Assembly: GCA_964403795.1 (NCBI GenBank)
Contig: CAYOHP010000007.1
Span: forward strand, 11,598-75,597
Length of the DNA stretch: 64,000 nt
Direction of reading: 5' to 3'
From: CAYOHP01 sp964403795 [NCBI: uncultured bacterium]
Lineage (GTDB): Bacteria; Muiribacteriota; UBA6191; CAZXTJ01
Shown here: in pieces, positions 36,501 to 44,601 of the stretch
Position numbering within the stretch: position 1 is the first letter of the stretch
Layout: each line of letters opens with the position of its first letter
Notes under the pieces: model-generated
The model's database searches: none
Seen by the model: only the letters and a program-made list of their open reading frames with translations
What the model was told of the DNA's origin: nothing
Position numbers and translations under genes: made by a program

Positions 36501-36664
36501 TGGAACTCCGAGACGACCCAGGAGTCCTCCTCGATCCCGCTCGAAACCACGGCGCGCACGTTCGGCAGCGAGTAGACGGCGGCCTCGAGCCGGCCGAGGT
36601 CGAGGTCCACGGCCTGGAGCGGGGCTGCCAGGGCGATCGCGAGCATGGCGAAGCGGGAACGCAT
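33575..36664 (-). CDS. Large exported protein with multiple beta-sandwich (NEW3/CARDB-like) repeats
   Basis: A 1029-residue protein. The ATG at 36664 follows GAAGGAAG and starts a signal peptide (FAMLAIALAAPLQA). Residues to about 450 are mainly helical (ALSYRRKIAAWRWKAYLRQV, EVRRMMEETLDLASKAVDDDVLEQVAEDL). From about 470 to the end at least four Ig-like units repeat the pattern VRPGExAxYxxxVRN...PxGW...LxPGExxxxxxxVxxP, as in NPCBM-associated NEW3 or CARDB modules (GELASYPITVRN; GEVAKYTYLVRH; GTTSVHDLLLQN; GDELRFSIRAEN). The protein probably spans a long distance in the periplasm. It heads the operon with the TPR and VWA genes. Confidence 0.82.
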   Translation of the reverse strand: MRSRFAMLAIALAAPLQAVDLDLGRLEAAVYSLPNVRAVVSSGIEEDSWVVSEFQDPVLAFPWRQLDHSSGVNATCQVTVRLWEDMSFPLGEAPEWKEVVDKTAVLDNRHRTRQDATFDKEGRIRLPVKLAPATPVRRLKMELISKVTSPFFTDVQREERPFYLTLRPNWKSREHHHPALMQMVALSYRRKIAAWRWKAYLRQVALASRSIKDAKRFVTESEVRRMMEETLDLASKAVDDDVLEQVAEDLLAESGKAMGEMRDGIDSVSRELLGVKRLAFTHLQAAEKAWAESETALGAVSPASRNFVVAFRDSSEAAGVRDSLDRSLYHLNKQLEALMHLWYVTSDAELALLLSRFEESVRLEDQELTGLGARLEAELGRDWDKHTWKPIGTSPLYRDRFPAADADKAAGSQLLRAIWFGLYYLIRIEHFNLGVLAEAARRARTGFDLDAPRVSIAPAFEERNLPPHLQVFAGVNGATVRPGELASYPITVRNLDRHAREVVLREVGPLPSGWYSGFSEKEATLQPGEEKRFVYSVTPPFYLGENAEVASAVRVYFSDEPSRYHEPVFTTLGAVSGQPVAVGDAESHLDIEVLASERTMRPGEVAKYTYLVRHSGPTKKLVSCELLSAPPAGWIAMLEPERLWLEPGEEARVDLRVTAPLYMDRSDRQEWVVGIAYADEFRTKERITFTTLATNLHAVRAEPHLNGDVVRTYFVQPGTTSVHDLLLQNKGNVKDTFDLFVAVPADGWGLRLEHAYMDLPAFSDPVRMPIRVQAPANGKAGDSIEVDITAMSATHPEIRTQNRIRLAIVGDPHLKLVADGAPYRVAPGDELRFSIRAENHGEGTMQLGFRPAQGIPRPGWIALEAPVGPLEPGETRRLEGRIRPPESERIGDLVPFSVAAVNETGEQVAELPFEVRIARRHEVSMVLDDSKTLTSKGLVAVKLLVTNLGTVPDTVQLLLSGLKRRYWARLSHSRLSLAPDEQKEITCFVRVPPHAEIGQDAVVEVQAKSAHDSKARAYVSVTVQPHGDP

Positions 36665-36857
36665 GGCTTCCTTCGTTCGAGGCCATCGGCCGGGACCCCG
36701 AGACCGCTTTAGGGGTGACCGGGGTGGGCTCCATGCGGCTCTGGGAGAGGGCCTTGGGGGAAGGGCGGGACAACCTGGCGCGGCAGGGGACGGTTTCCGC
36801 ACGACGGGGGCCGCCGGCTTGGATTCCGGGGGGCGCGGAGGTACGCATGGGAGGGGC

Positions 36858-39119
36858 ATGGGCGTCGAGGAGGCTCTCGGGATGGCGAGCGAATTCCGGT
36901 TCACGTTCGGGCGCGAGCCCACCGAACCCGAGGCCCCCCGGAGCCCTCCCCAGGACGTCGGACTCGACTTCCTGCTCCGCTTCAATCCGCAGGTCGCCGA
37001 CGGGACCCCGGACCAGGAGCGGTTCCGGTCCATGGTCACCCATCCGAACATCTCGTCCGGCGAGCTCCTGCGCTGGCTGGAGGAGGCCCTCTCGGGGGAG
37101 ACCGCGGTCCATCGCAGGGTGGCCCAGGACCTGGTCAACGCCCTGATGCAGCGGGTCGGGTTCGAGGTCGAGTTCGGGGCCTACGAGGAAGGTGCCAACA
37201 TCCCGTTCGACGGGCTCTGGTCGGCCGGAGGGATCGCCCTGGGTGTGGAGATCCTCCCGGGCCTCGAGGACCGGATCGACCCCGTCTGGCTCTCGGGTAC
37301 CGCCGAGAGCTTCGCCGGATCCCTGGGTCTCGACCCGGCGGGCTTCGGACTGCTGGTGGTGGCGCCCTCCGAGTCCCTCTCGGGTCTCGAGGCCGATCTC
37401 GCCGGGGGAGGGCTGCTCGAGCGGGTGCGGCTCCTCGACCTGCCCACCCTGGTCGAGGCCGTGGGCATGGTGGAGCACCTGGTGCTCTCGCCCGCGGAGC
37501 TCGCCCGCTTCTGCCTGGCCCGCCCGCTCTCCCGCGTCTGCGACGTGTTCTCGTTCGTCGATGGCTTCCTGTCCGTACTGGGGGCCGGATCAGCCCCGGT
37601 GCCGGCGCCCCGACGCGAGCCAGTCCCCGAGGCTCCTCCCGCTCCCAGGCCGGGGGACCGGGCCCGACCCAGCCTGGCGCGGGAGCGGGCGCCCGAACCC
37701 TTCCGCCCTGCACCGGCTCCGGCTCCGGTGACCCCGGCTGCACCCCGCCCCTTCGTCAGCCCCTTCGCGGCGGCCACCGCGGCGGCTGCCACCTCCCCGG
37801 TGGCTCCCGGCCCGTCGCCCGCGGCATCGCCGGTGACCCCGCCCCCGCGCTCCACCCCGGCACCGCCGCCACCGAGTACCCGGGTCGGGCAGAAGGCACC
37901 GGTCATCCCCCCCGGACCTCCGACCCAATCGAGGCCGGCGGTCAGCCTCTCGGCCCTCTCGTCGGTACCGCTCCGCCCTCCCAGCCAGCCTCCCGTCGCC
38001 GGGCCGGAACCCTCCCCGGTGCCTACGCCCTCGCCCTCCTGGGCGCCCGAGGAGGAGACGGAGGAGCGGGGCTTCGACGGCGATCCCTTGGGTGCCAGAC
38101 TGGCACAGAGCGAGGTCCGGCCGGAGGTGCCCTCCGGGCTGGGAGGCATCGTGTACGCCCCGCCTCCGGGGATGGAGAGCGAGCGGCCGGAGGAGGAGGC
38201 GATGGCCAGCCCGGTTCCCTCCAACCTGACGGCTTCCCGCATGGAGACCCTGCTGGGTGGGCCGGAGTGGTCCGAGGAGACCGCCGACGAGATCTCCACC
38301 GAGATCCGGGAGCAGGGCGGGGAGTCCTTCGCGGATCCCCTGGCGGCGCTGCGCAACAAGGCGAGCCTGGCTCCCGAGGCCGAGTACCAGGCTCCCGAGC
38401 CGATGCGCCCCCCTCCGCCGCCACCGCCTCCGGGGCCGGTGGCCGGCTTCCGTCCGCCTCCCGGACCACCCCCGCCGCCCCCGCCCCCGCCCCCGGCGCG
38501 GTCCGCCCCCCGGGCTCCGGCCCAGGACCTCCAGGCCCTCGAGAGGATCGCCGAACAGGATCCCCGGAACGTGGAGGCCCTGGTGAACCTGGCCGAGGCC
38601 TACAAGGACGCGGGGCGCCTGGACGACGCGCTCGAGCCGATCAAGCGGGTGGTCAAGGACGCCTCCGACCACATCCGGGCCAACCTGGTGATGGGCCAGA
38701 TCTACTTCCTGATGAAGGAGTTCCCCAAGGCGGCCCTCTCCTTCGAGGTGGTCCTCAACAAGGACAAGGCCAACGTACCTGCCCGGATCGCCCTCGGGGA
38801 TGTCTATGCTGCCCAGGACAAGCACGCCCGGGCGCTCAAGGCCTACGCCAAGGCCGAGGTCGACGCCACCCGGCCGGACACGGGACTCCAGCTCCGGTTG
38901 GCCCGCACCCACGCCAAGATGGAGAACGCCGAGAAGGCCATGGTCCACCTCCAGCGGGCCATCGAGTACGACCCCCAGAACCTCGAGGCCTATGTGGAGC
39001 TCGGCAACCTCTACCTCGACTCCAAGAATCCCCAGGAGGCCCTCAGGGTCTTCCAGAAGGCCCTGGAGCTGGATCCGACCAACCTGAAGGTCCGGACCTA
39101 CGTCGAGAACCTGCAGTGA
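36858..39119 (+). CDS. Restriction-endonuclease-like fold (apparently inactive), Pro-rich linker and TPR domain
   Basis: A 753-residue protein preceded by GGGAGG. Residues 60-210 follow the pattern of PD-(D/E)XK restriction-endonuclease-like domains: a helix ending RVGFEVEFG, then IPFDGLW (Asp118), a strand ALGVEIL (Glu131), FGLLVVAPSESLSGLEADL and a last strand RLLDLPTLVEAV, in the order and spacing of that fold. The family has E-x-K at the active site; here it reads E-I-L, so the lysine is missing and cleavage is unlikely. A Pro/Ala-rich stretch of over 300 residues, including two long proline runs, connects to about six TPRs at the C-terminus (LVNLAEAYKDAGRLDDALEPI and following). There is no signal peptide, so it is cytoplasmic. 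The fold call is by pattern recognition. Confidence 0.7.
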   Translation: MGVEEALGMASEFRFTFGREPTEPEAPRSPPQDVGLDFLLRFNPQVADGTPDQERFRSMVTHPNISSGELLRWLEEALSGETAVHRRVAQDLVNALMQRVGFEVEFGAYEEGANIPFDGLWSAGGIALGVEILPGLEDRIDPVWLSGTAESFAGSLGLDPAGFGLLVVAPSESLSGLEADLAGGGLLERVRLLDLPTLVEAVGMVEHLVLSPAELARFCLARPLSRVCDVFSFVDGFLSVLGAGSAPVPAPRREPVPEAPPAPRPGDRARPSLARERAPEPFRPAPAPAPVTPAAPRPFVSPFAAATAAAATSPVAPGPSPAASPVTPPPRSTPAPPPPSTRVGQKAPVIPPGPPTQSRPAVSLSALSSVPLRPPSQPPVAGPEPSPVPTPSPSWAPEEETEERGFDGDPLGARLAQSEVRPEVPSGLGGIVYAPPPGMESERPEEEAMASPVPSNLTASRMETLLGGPEWSEETADEISTEIREQGGESFADPLAALRNKASLAPEAEYQAPEPMRPPPPPPPPGPVAGFRPPPGPPPPPPPPPPARSAPRAPAQDLQALERIAEQDPRNVEALVNLAEAYKDAGRLDDALEPIKRVVKDASDHIRANLVMGQIYFLMKEFPKAALSFEVVLNKDKANVPARIALGDVYAAQDKHARALKAYAKAEVDATRPDTGLQLRLARTHAKMENAEKAMVHLQRAIEYDPQNLEAYVELGNLYLDSKNPQEALRVFQKALELDPTNLKVRTYVENLQ

Positions 39120-39143
39120 TCCGCCTGGGCCTCGGATCCCGGG

Positions 39144-40886
39144 TCAGGGCTTCCGGGTGGGCGTCCCGGGTCCCGGCGAGGTCCCGGACCCGGCTCCGGG
39201 AGTCGGGGGTCGGGGAGGCACGGAGAGCAGATCGGGATCGCGGGAGAGCATCCCTCCGTCCAGGCTGACGCAGTCGCGTCCGGTCTGGGACAGGATCCGC
39301 TGGGCGTAATAGGAGCGCTGGCCGCTGCGGCAGACCACCGCCACCGGAGCCTTCCCGGGAATCTCCCCGAGGCGATCGCGCAGTTCGGGGAGGGGGATGT
39401 TCCTGGCTCCGTCCAGGGCTCCCTGGGCGAACTCCCTGGGCGAGCGCACGTCGATCAGGGTTCCCGCCCTGCCCGCCGATTCCAGGACTTCGGCGTCGGC
39501 GGTCCGCAGGAGCCCTCGGCGCAGGTTGGACGCCGCCATGCCGAGCACGTTGACGGGGTCCTTGGCGCTCCCGAACGGCGGTGAGTAGGCCAGCTCCAGT
39601 TCGGCCAGGTCCTCGACCGTCATGCCGGCTTGCAGTGCCGTGGCGATCACATCCGTGCGCTTGTCGATGCCGTCGTGGCCCAGCGCCTGGCCGCCCAGGA
39701 CCCGCCCGTCGTCGGGGCCGAAATGGAGGAGGAGGGACACCGTCGAGGCTCCGGGGTAGTAGCTGGCGTGGTTGTCCCGATGGACCCGTACGGTCCGGAA
39801 GGAAATCCCGGCGGCGGCCAGGTCCCGGGCGTTGGCCCCGGTGACGCCCACGGTGAGATCCATGACCCGGACGATGGCGGTTCCCCACGTCCCGCGGTAC
39901 CGGGCCTCGCCCCCGAGCGCATTCTCGGCCGCGATCCGACCCTGGCGGTTGGCAGGCCCTGCCAGAGGTGCCAGGCGCCAGGTCCCGGTCACCGGATCCC
40001 GGGTCTCGATGGCATCCCCGACCGCGAAGATCCGCGGGTCGGAGGTCCGGAGTCCCTCGTCGACCCGGACGCCGCCACGGCTCCCGAGTTCGAGGCCGGC
40101 CGCCCGGGCCAGTTCGACCCTGGGTCTCACCCCCATGGCGAGGACCACGACGTCGGCCGGCAGCCTGTCGCCTCCAGCCAGGCGGACGTGGCCGGCGGCG
40201 GCGTCGGGGGAGGGAGGGTCGAAACCTGCCACGGCTCCGCCGGTCCGGACCTGCAGCCCGTGGTGGACCAGGTGGCGGGCCAGGACCTCCGCGACCTCGG
40301 GATCGGCGGGCGGCAGGAGCTGCCGGGCGGCCTCCACGATGGCCACCTCGAGGCCGCGTCGGTGCAGCTGCTCGGCGGTCTCCAGGCCGATGAAGCCTCC
40401 TCCCACCACCACCGCGCGGCGGGCCGAGGTCCGGGCCAGCCAGGCTTCCAGGGCCTCCATCTCGGGAATGGTCCGGAGGTGGAACTGGCCGGGTCCGCCC
40501 AGGCCGGGGATCGGCGGGCGCAGCGCGGTGGCGCCGGTGGCGAGGATCAGGGCGTCGTACCCGTCCTCGAATTCCTGCCCGCTCCGCTCGTCCCTGACCC
40601 GGAGCAATCGCCGCTCCCGATCCACGGACAACACCTCGTGGCCGGTCCGGACCTCGATCCGGAACCGCTGGTGGACGGCCTCCGGGGTCTGCACCACCAG
40701 GGCTGCCGCCTCCCGGATCTCCCCGCCCACATGGTAGGGGAGCCCGCAGTTGGCGAAGCTCACATGGGGACCGCGTTCGTAGACGGTGATGGCGGCGTCC
40801 TCGGAGAGGCGGCGCGCCCGGGCAGCCGCGCTCATGCCGCCGGCCACGCCTCCGACGATCCGGAGTCGAAAACCGCTCCCGCCCAT
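39144..40886 (-). CDS. CoA-disulfide reductase-like FAD/NAD oxidoreductase with C-terminal rhodanese domain
   Basis: A 580-residue protein with GGAAGGAG before the ATG. FAD-binding VGGVAGGMSAAARARR opens the chain, and SFANCGLPYHVGG places the single redox-active Cys47 of CoA-disulfide reductases and related polysulfide or NADH oxidases. AVVVGGGFIGLETAEQL near 150 is the NAD site, and RIFAVGDAIE the second FAD contact. The last 100 residues form a rhodanese with VVCRSGQRS (Cys519). CoADR-rhodanese fusions reduce CoA disulfides, CoA persulfides or polysulfide, so a role in sulfane-sulfur or thiol redox metabolism is likely. A Pro/Gly-rich tail of about 25 residues is unusual. Confidence 0.9.
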   Translation of the reverse strand: MGGSGFRLRIVGGVAGGMSAAARARRLSEDAAITVYERGPHVSFANCGLPYHVGGEIREAAALVVQTPEAVHQRFRIEVRTGHEVLSVDRERRLLRVRDERSGQEFEDGYDALILATGATALRPPIPGLGGPGQFHLRTIPEMEALEAWLARTSARRAVVVGGGFIGLETAEQLHRRGLEVAIVEAARQLLPPADPEVAEVLARHLVHHGLQVRTGGAVAGFDPPSPDAAAGHVRLAGGDRLPADVVVLAMGVRPRVELARAAGLELGSRGGVRVDEGLRTSDPRIFAVGDAIETRDPVTGTWRLAPLAGPANRQGRIAAENALGGEARYRGTWGTAIVRVMDLTVGVTGANARDLAAAGISFRTVRVHRDNHASYYPGASTVSLLLHFGPDDGRVLGGQALGHDGIDKRTDVIATALQAGMTVEDLAELELAYSPPFGSAKDPVNVLGMAASNLRRGLLRTADAEVLESAGRAGTLIDVRSPREFAQGALDGARNIPLPELRDRLGEIPGKAPVAVVCRSGQRSYYAQRILSQTGRDCVSLDGGMLSRDPDLLSVPPRPPTPGAGSGTSPGPGTPTRKP

Positions 40887-41038
40887 CGAGATCTCCTTCC
40901 ACCCTGCGACGCCCACCGGGGGTGGTGGTGGCCTCCGGGCCGGCTCCACCACGGGCACAACCGGAGGGTACCGGAGGGGGGGGAAGGCCTCTGTCGAGGG
41001 CGAGAACCCTCACTCGACCAGGTCCTCGGAACCGTCGC

Positions 41039-41872
41039 TCAGCCGGGTAGGCGCGCCATCGACAGCGAGGCCAGGCCCATCCCGAGCGGGAGGGCGAAGG
41101 CCTCGACCGCGATCAGGTGCTCGGCGCCCAGGCTGGCGTTGGGGTCGGTGGTCGCCAGGCAGAGCAGTCCCCGCTCCCCCGAGATCCCCAGCGGCGCGGC
41201 CGCCAGGCTCCCGACGCTCTCGACCCGGATGGGATAGCCCTCGGGCAGGAAGCCGGGGTCCCGGCGGACCCGCTCGATCAGGAAGGGGCGGGCCACGGAG
41301 CGGAAGCGGACCAGGACCGGGCCGAGGATCTCGGCGAGCGCCGAGGCGGGCGCCCCGGCCGCGGCCCGGCCCACGGGATCGGCACCCTCCAGCATCAGGG
41401 CGAAGGCAGCAGGGGAGGGAACCTCTTCGGCCCGAGCGGCCTCGAGGAGGCCCTCGGTGGCAGCTTCCAGCGCTCCCTGGGGGCTCCTCTCGGTCTGGAG
41501 GCGTCGGAGGAATCCGAGAAAGGGGTCCCGGGTTCCGCGCGCCAGGAACGCCAGACGGGGTTCCCTCAGGATCGCGAGCTGCTGGCCGGGGCGGGCCTCG
41601 TCCTCGAACTGGAACTGGCCCGAGCCGGCCTGGATCCGGTCCCCGTCGCGGAGCCTGGAGTAGTGGACACGGGCCTCGTTGACGAAGGTCCCGTTGGAAC
41701 TCCGGAGGTCTACCAGATAGGTCGAGTCCGGGCCCGGGACCAGGGCGAAGTGGACCCGGGAGAGCAGGGAGTCGTCCTCGATGGCGACATCGCATGCGAC
41801 CGGGTCGCGTCCGACCAGTACGGGGACGTCTTCCACCTCACGGGTGCCACCGGCCCAACGGAGTTTCGCCAT
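41039..41872 (-). CDS. FHA-domain protein with GAF-like C-terminal region
   Basis: A 277-residue cytoplasmic protein. The FHA domain (about 15-90) has the core phosphothreonine-binding residues: VGRDP, LLSRVHFALV and SSNGTFVN. The rest (about 105-277) is a mixed alpha/beta region that resembles a GAF-type sensor (RFRSVARPFLIERVR, GSLAAAPLGISGERGLLCLAT, GAEHLIAVEAFALPLGMGL). It could read the output of a Ser/Thr kinase such as the one encoded at 13.5-16.5 kb, which is an inference. A TACCCT hexamer 13 bases upstream of the ATG may be its -10. Confidence 0.85.
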   Translation of the reverse strand: MAKLRWAGGTREVEDVPVLVGRDPVACDVAIEDDSLLSRVHFALVPGPDSTYLVDLRSSNGTFVNEARVHYSRLRDGDRIQAGSGQFQFEDEARPGQQLAILREPRLAFLARGTRDPFLGFLRRLQTERSPQGALEAATEGLLEAARAEEVPSPAAFALMLEGADPVGRAAAGAPASALAEILGPVLVRFRSVARPFLIERVRRDPGFLPEGYPIRVESVGSLAAAPLGISGERGLLCLATTDPNASLGAEHLIAVEAFALPLGMGLASLSMARLPG

Positions 41873-41941
41873 GGTGCTCGTGACGAGGGTACCAGAGGGG
41901 TGCAGCGGCGGAACCCGGGTGTCCGGAACCTCGCCGGGGCT

Positions 41942-42076
41942 TCAGTCCGCCGGAGGGTCCTCCCGGGAAGGCTTGTACCGACCGACGCTGTGCTGCTGGA
42001 ACGCCCAGGCCGCCCAGGCAGCCGCCGCGATCCCGACCACCAGGGTCACGGCCATCACGACCTCGGTGGGCCCCAC
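41942..42076 (-). CDS. Tiny single-span membrane protein
   Basis: A 44-residue reading frame with a GTG start, six bases after the stop of the 64-residue gene. It has one hydrophobic helix (VVMAVTLVVGIAAAAWAAWAF) and a polar tail ending SREDPPAD. The close spacing after moeA and the other small membrane gene, and the clean membrane helix, support a real gene. Small assembly subunits of membrane enzymes look like this, but no family was recognised. Confidence 0.55.
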   Translation of the reverse strand: MGPTEVVMAVTLVVGIAAAAWAAWAFQQHSVGRYKPSREDPPAD

Positions 42077-42082
42077 CGCGCC

Positions 42083-42277
42083 TCAGCTCCGGCTTCCGGC
42101 CAGGGCGCCGAGGCCTCGACCCGCCATGAAGACCAGGATCCCGGCCGTCATGACCAGGAGCTCGAGGGTCATGCCCCCCGATCCCTCGAGCTGGATGCCC
42201 AGGAACAGCGCCAAGGGCATGAGCAGCATCCCGAGGATCTCGAGGGCCTTGCCGGAGATCGCCAGCAGCCGGTTCAT
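42083..42277 (-). CDS. Small two-span membrane protein
   Basis: A 64-residue protein whose ATG overlaps the moeA stop (ATGA, 42274-42277). Two hydrophobic helices are separated by a short polar turn: ALEILGMLLMPLALFLGIQL, then LELLVMTAGILVFMAGRGL. The translational coupling to moeA and the amino-acid pattern make it convincing as a gene. Function unknown. Confidence 0.7.
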   Translation of the reverse strand: MNRLLAISGKALEILGMLLMPLALFLGIQLEGSGGMTLELLVMTAGILVFMAGRGLGALAGSRS

Positions 42278-43506
42278 CGGGTCGTTCCCTCCGGTCCGGG
42301 TTCCAGGAACTCGTCGAGGGCGATGGCGGGAACCCTGCTCCCGGCATCGAACCCGGTGGCGTCGTCGGCCAGGACCACCAGGACCTGGGCCTCGGCCATT
42401 CCCCGGATCATGGCCGAGCCCTGACCGCCGGCCAGCACCGCTTCCAGACCGTCCGCCCCGTCCCGGACCACGGCCCGCTGGTGGTCCCGGCGATCGGCGG
42501 CCTTGGAAACCCGGGAGGCGAGCGAGACCGGGACCATGCGCCTTCCCGGAGCGGTCATGCCCATGCGCTTGCGGAGCGCGGGGCGGGCCAGCAGCTCGAA
42601 GCTCACCATCGACGAGACCGGGTTGCCGGGAAGGCCGAAGACCTGGGTGTCGCCCCGGGTGGCGAAGGTCACGGGCTTGCCCGGCTTGGTGCGCACCCGG
42701 TCGAAGTGGACCTGGCAGCCGAGTTCCCGGAGGACCGGTCCGACGAAGTCGTAATCGCCCATCGAGACGCCGCCGGAGGTGAGCAGCACGTCGTGGCTCC
42801 CGAGGGCCTCGTCGATCCTGGCCCGCAGCACCTCCCGGTCGTCCACCACGGGGGGCAGCAGGGTCGGGAGACCGCCGGTCCTGAGGACCTGGGCTGCCAG
42901 GGCGAGCGAGTTCGAGTCCCGGACCTGGCCCGGCGCCAGGGCTGCGTCGACGGCCACGAGTTCGCTCCCGGTGGGCAGGATGGCCACCCGGGGACGGACC
43001 GAGCAGCGGGGATGGGCCACGCCGATGGTGGCGAGGAGGGCGATGTGCCCCGGCCCGATCCGGACCCCAGCAGGGATCACGGTCTCGCCCTCCCGGACGA
43101 CCTCGCCGGGAGGGCGCACGTGCTGGCCGGCCTGGACCGGACCCTCCAGGTGGATCCGACCGCCCTCGCCCTTGGTCCGTTCGACCATGACCACCGCGTC
43201 GGCGCCCTCCGGGAGGAGCGATCCGGTGAAGATCTTGGCGCATTCCCCGGCTCGGATCCGGGCCGTGGGTGGGGTTCCCGCCGGGATCTCGGCCACCAGG
43301 GCGAGGGTGGCGCGGCGGCCGGGCAGGTCGGCCGAGCGCACCGCATAGCCGTCCATCGCCGAGGTCGGTGCCGCCGGGATGGTGTCGCGGGAGACGGCGG
43401 CCTCGACCAGCACCCGGTCGAGCGCCTCGCCGAGCGGTACCTGCTCGGTACCCAGGCGGGACGAGTGGGTGAGCACGAGCTCCAACGCGTCGTCGACCGA
43501 GATCAT
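42274..43506 (-). CDS. moeA: Molybdopterin molybdotransferase MoeA
   Basis: A 410-residue protein with all MoeA landmarks: TSAMDGYAVR near the N-terminus, FTGSLLPEGADAVVMVE, the molybdopterin-binding motif LLTSGGVSMGDYDFV, and VFGLPGNPVSSMV. It inserts molybdate into adenylylated molybdopterin, the last common step of molybdenum cofactor synthesis, in the cytoplasm. Length and motif order are normal. GGGAGG precedes the ATG. No other molybdenum cofactor gene is in the window; two small membrane protein genes follow in the same unit. The final domain IV residues are Arg/Ala/Asp-rich as in other MoeA proteins. Confidence 0.93.
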   Translation of the reverse strand: MISVDDALELVLTHSSRLGTEQVPLGEALDRVLVEAAVSRDTIPAAPTSAMDGYAVRSADLPGRRATLALVAEIPAGTPPTARIRAGECAKIFTGSLLPEGADAVVMVERTKGEGGRIHLEGPVQAGQHVRPPGEVVREGETVIPAGVRIGPGHIALLATIGVAHPRCSVRPRVAILPTGSELVAVDAALAPGQVRDSNSLALAAQVLRTGGLPTLLPPVVDDREVLRARIDEALGSHDVLLTSGGVSMGDYDFVGPVLRELGCQVHFDRVRTKPGKPVTFATRGDTQVFGLPGNPVSSMVSFELLARPALRKRMGMTAPGRRMVPVSLASRVSKAADRRDHQRAVVRDGADGLEAVLAGGQGSAMIRGMAEAQVLVVLADDATGFDAGSRVPAIALDEFLEPGPEGTTR

Positions 43507-43567
43507 TCCCGAGCCTCCCGAGATGGGGGGAGTCTAGCCCAGGACCCGACCCGGGGGAGGAACGAAG

Positions 43568-43591
43568 AGGCGCCCTCCGAAGAGGGCGCCT
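43568..43591. terminator. Perfect 10-bp hairpin with CGAA tetraloop
   Basis: AGGCGCCCTC (43568-43577) pairs fully with GAGGGCGCCT (43582-43591) around CGAA. It lies in the 236-base gap between moeA and menG, both on the minus strand. No T-run follows on either strand. It would end transcription of menG, or act in the leader of moeA. The remaining sequence of this gap shows no gene. Confidence 0.45.
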
Positions 43592-43742
43592 CCGGGACCT
43601 GCCTGCCGGGATGAACGTACGGATGCAGCAGCTCGCAGGGTAGTCCACCTTGTCTATCGGCGACTTCGGTCCGGAACTGAGGGCCTCCGATGAGGTCCCC
43701 GACCGGTGCCGGTCGTCCGGGCGGGTCCGGGACTCTCGCAGG

Positions 43743-44486
43743 CTACCGGGGCCGTTCGGCCAGGTGGATCGCCACCACGCCCAGGGTCCGGTTCTCGAAT
43801 CGGGCCTGCCGGAAGCCCCGGGTCTCCATGCGGGCGGCCAGGGCCGCCTGGTCGGGGAAGCGGAGGATGGTCTCGGGAAGATACCGGTAGGCGTCCCCCT
43901 GGCGGGAACCCAGGGAACCGATCCGGGGCAGGACTTCGGCGAGGTAGAACCGGTAGAGCCAGCGGAAGGGGGCGAAGGTCGGAGTCGAGAATTCCAGGAT
44001 GGCGAGGCGGCCTCCCGGAGCCAGGACCCGAAACAGCTCGTCGAGGCCGCGGTCGAGGTCGCCGAGGTTGCGGATCCCGAAGGCGACCGCGGCCCGATCG
44101 AAGCTGGCGTCCGCGAAGGGCAACCGCAGGCTGTCGCCCACCACCCAGTCGGGCGCCCGGTCGCCGGCCTCGGATTTGGAGCGGGCCCTTCCCACCATGG
44201 GAGCGCAGAAGTCGCTTCCCGTGACCCTGATCCCGGGCGCCATCCGGGTCGCCATCAGGGCGAGGTCGCCGGTGCCGCAGCAGGCGTCGAGCATGCGCAT
44301 CCCCGGCGCCGGTTCCAGGAGTTCCAGGGTGCGCCTCCGCCAGCCCTGGTCGAGCCCCAGCGAGAGGATCCGGTTCAGGAGGTCGTAACGGGGCGTGATG
44401 CGGGCGAACATGTCCCGCACATAGCGACCCCGCGCCTCACCCTCCGCCACCGAGGTCTCGGGGGCTCCTCGGATCAAGGTCTCCAT
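43743..44486 (-). CDS. menG: Demethylmenaquinone/ubiquinone C-methyltransferase
   Basis: A 247-residue class I SAM methyltransferase of the UbiE/MenG family. The N-terminal MFARITPRYDLLNRILSLGLDQGWRR segment is diagnostic, DACCGTGDLAL is motif I, ADASFDRAAVAFGIRNL carries the family post-II motif, and the last strand ends LGVVAIHLAER. It methylates the quinone ring in the final step of menaquinone or ubiquinone synthesis; menaquinone is more likely for this type of organism but the sequence does not decide. A hairpin separates it from moeA. Confidence 0.92.
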   Translation of the reverse strand: METLIRGAPETSVAEGEARGRYVRDMFARITPRYDLLNRILSLGLDQGWRRRTLELLEPAPGMRMLDACCGTGDLALMATRMAPGIRVTGSDFCAPMVGRARSKSEAGDRAPDWVVGDSLRLPFADASFDRAAVAFGIRNLGDLDRGLDELFRVLAPGGRLAILEFSTPTFAPFRWLYRFYLAEVLPRIGSLGSRQGDAYRYLPETILRFPDQAALAARMETRGFRQARFENRTLGVVAIHLAERPR

Positions 44487-44601
44487 CGCGGGTCGGGACT
44501 CCTCGGTGCCGAATCCGATCCTGGCCGGGAGCGGACGTCTGCTACTCTAGCGCGGCCCGACCGTTCCAGCCCGGTGCGGTGGCTCCCCAGGCTCCCCCCC
44601 G

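Noticed and set aside
33522-37478. A 1318-codon minus-strand frame parallel to the 1029-residue gene
   Set aside because: It is the +1/-1 shadow of the beta-sandwich protein and lacks its repeat pattern.
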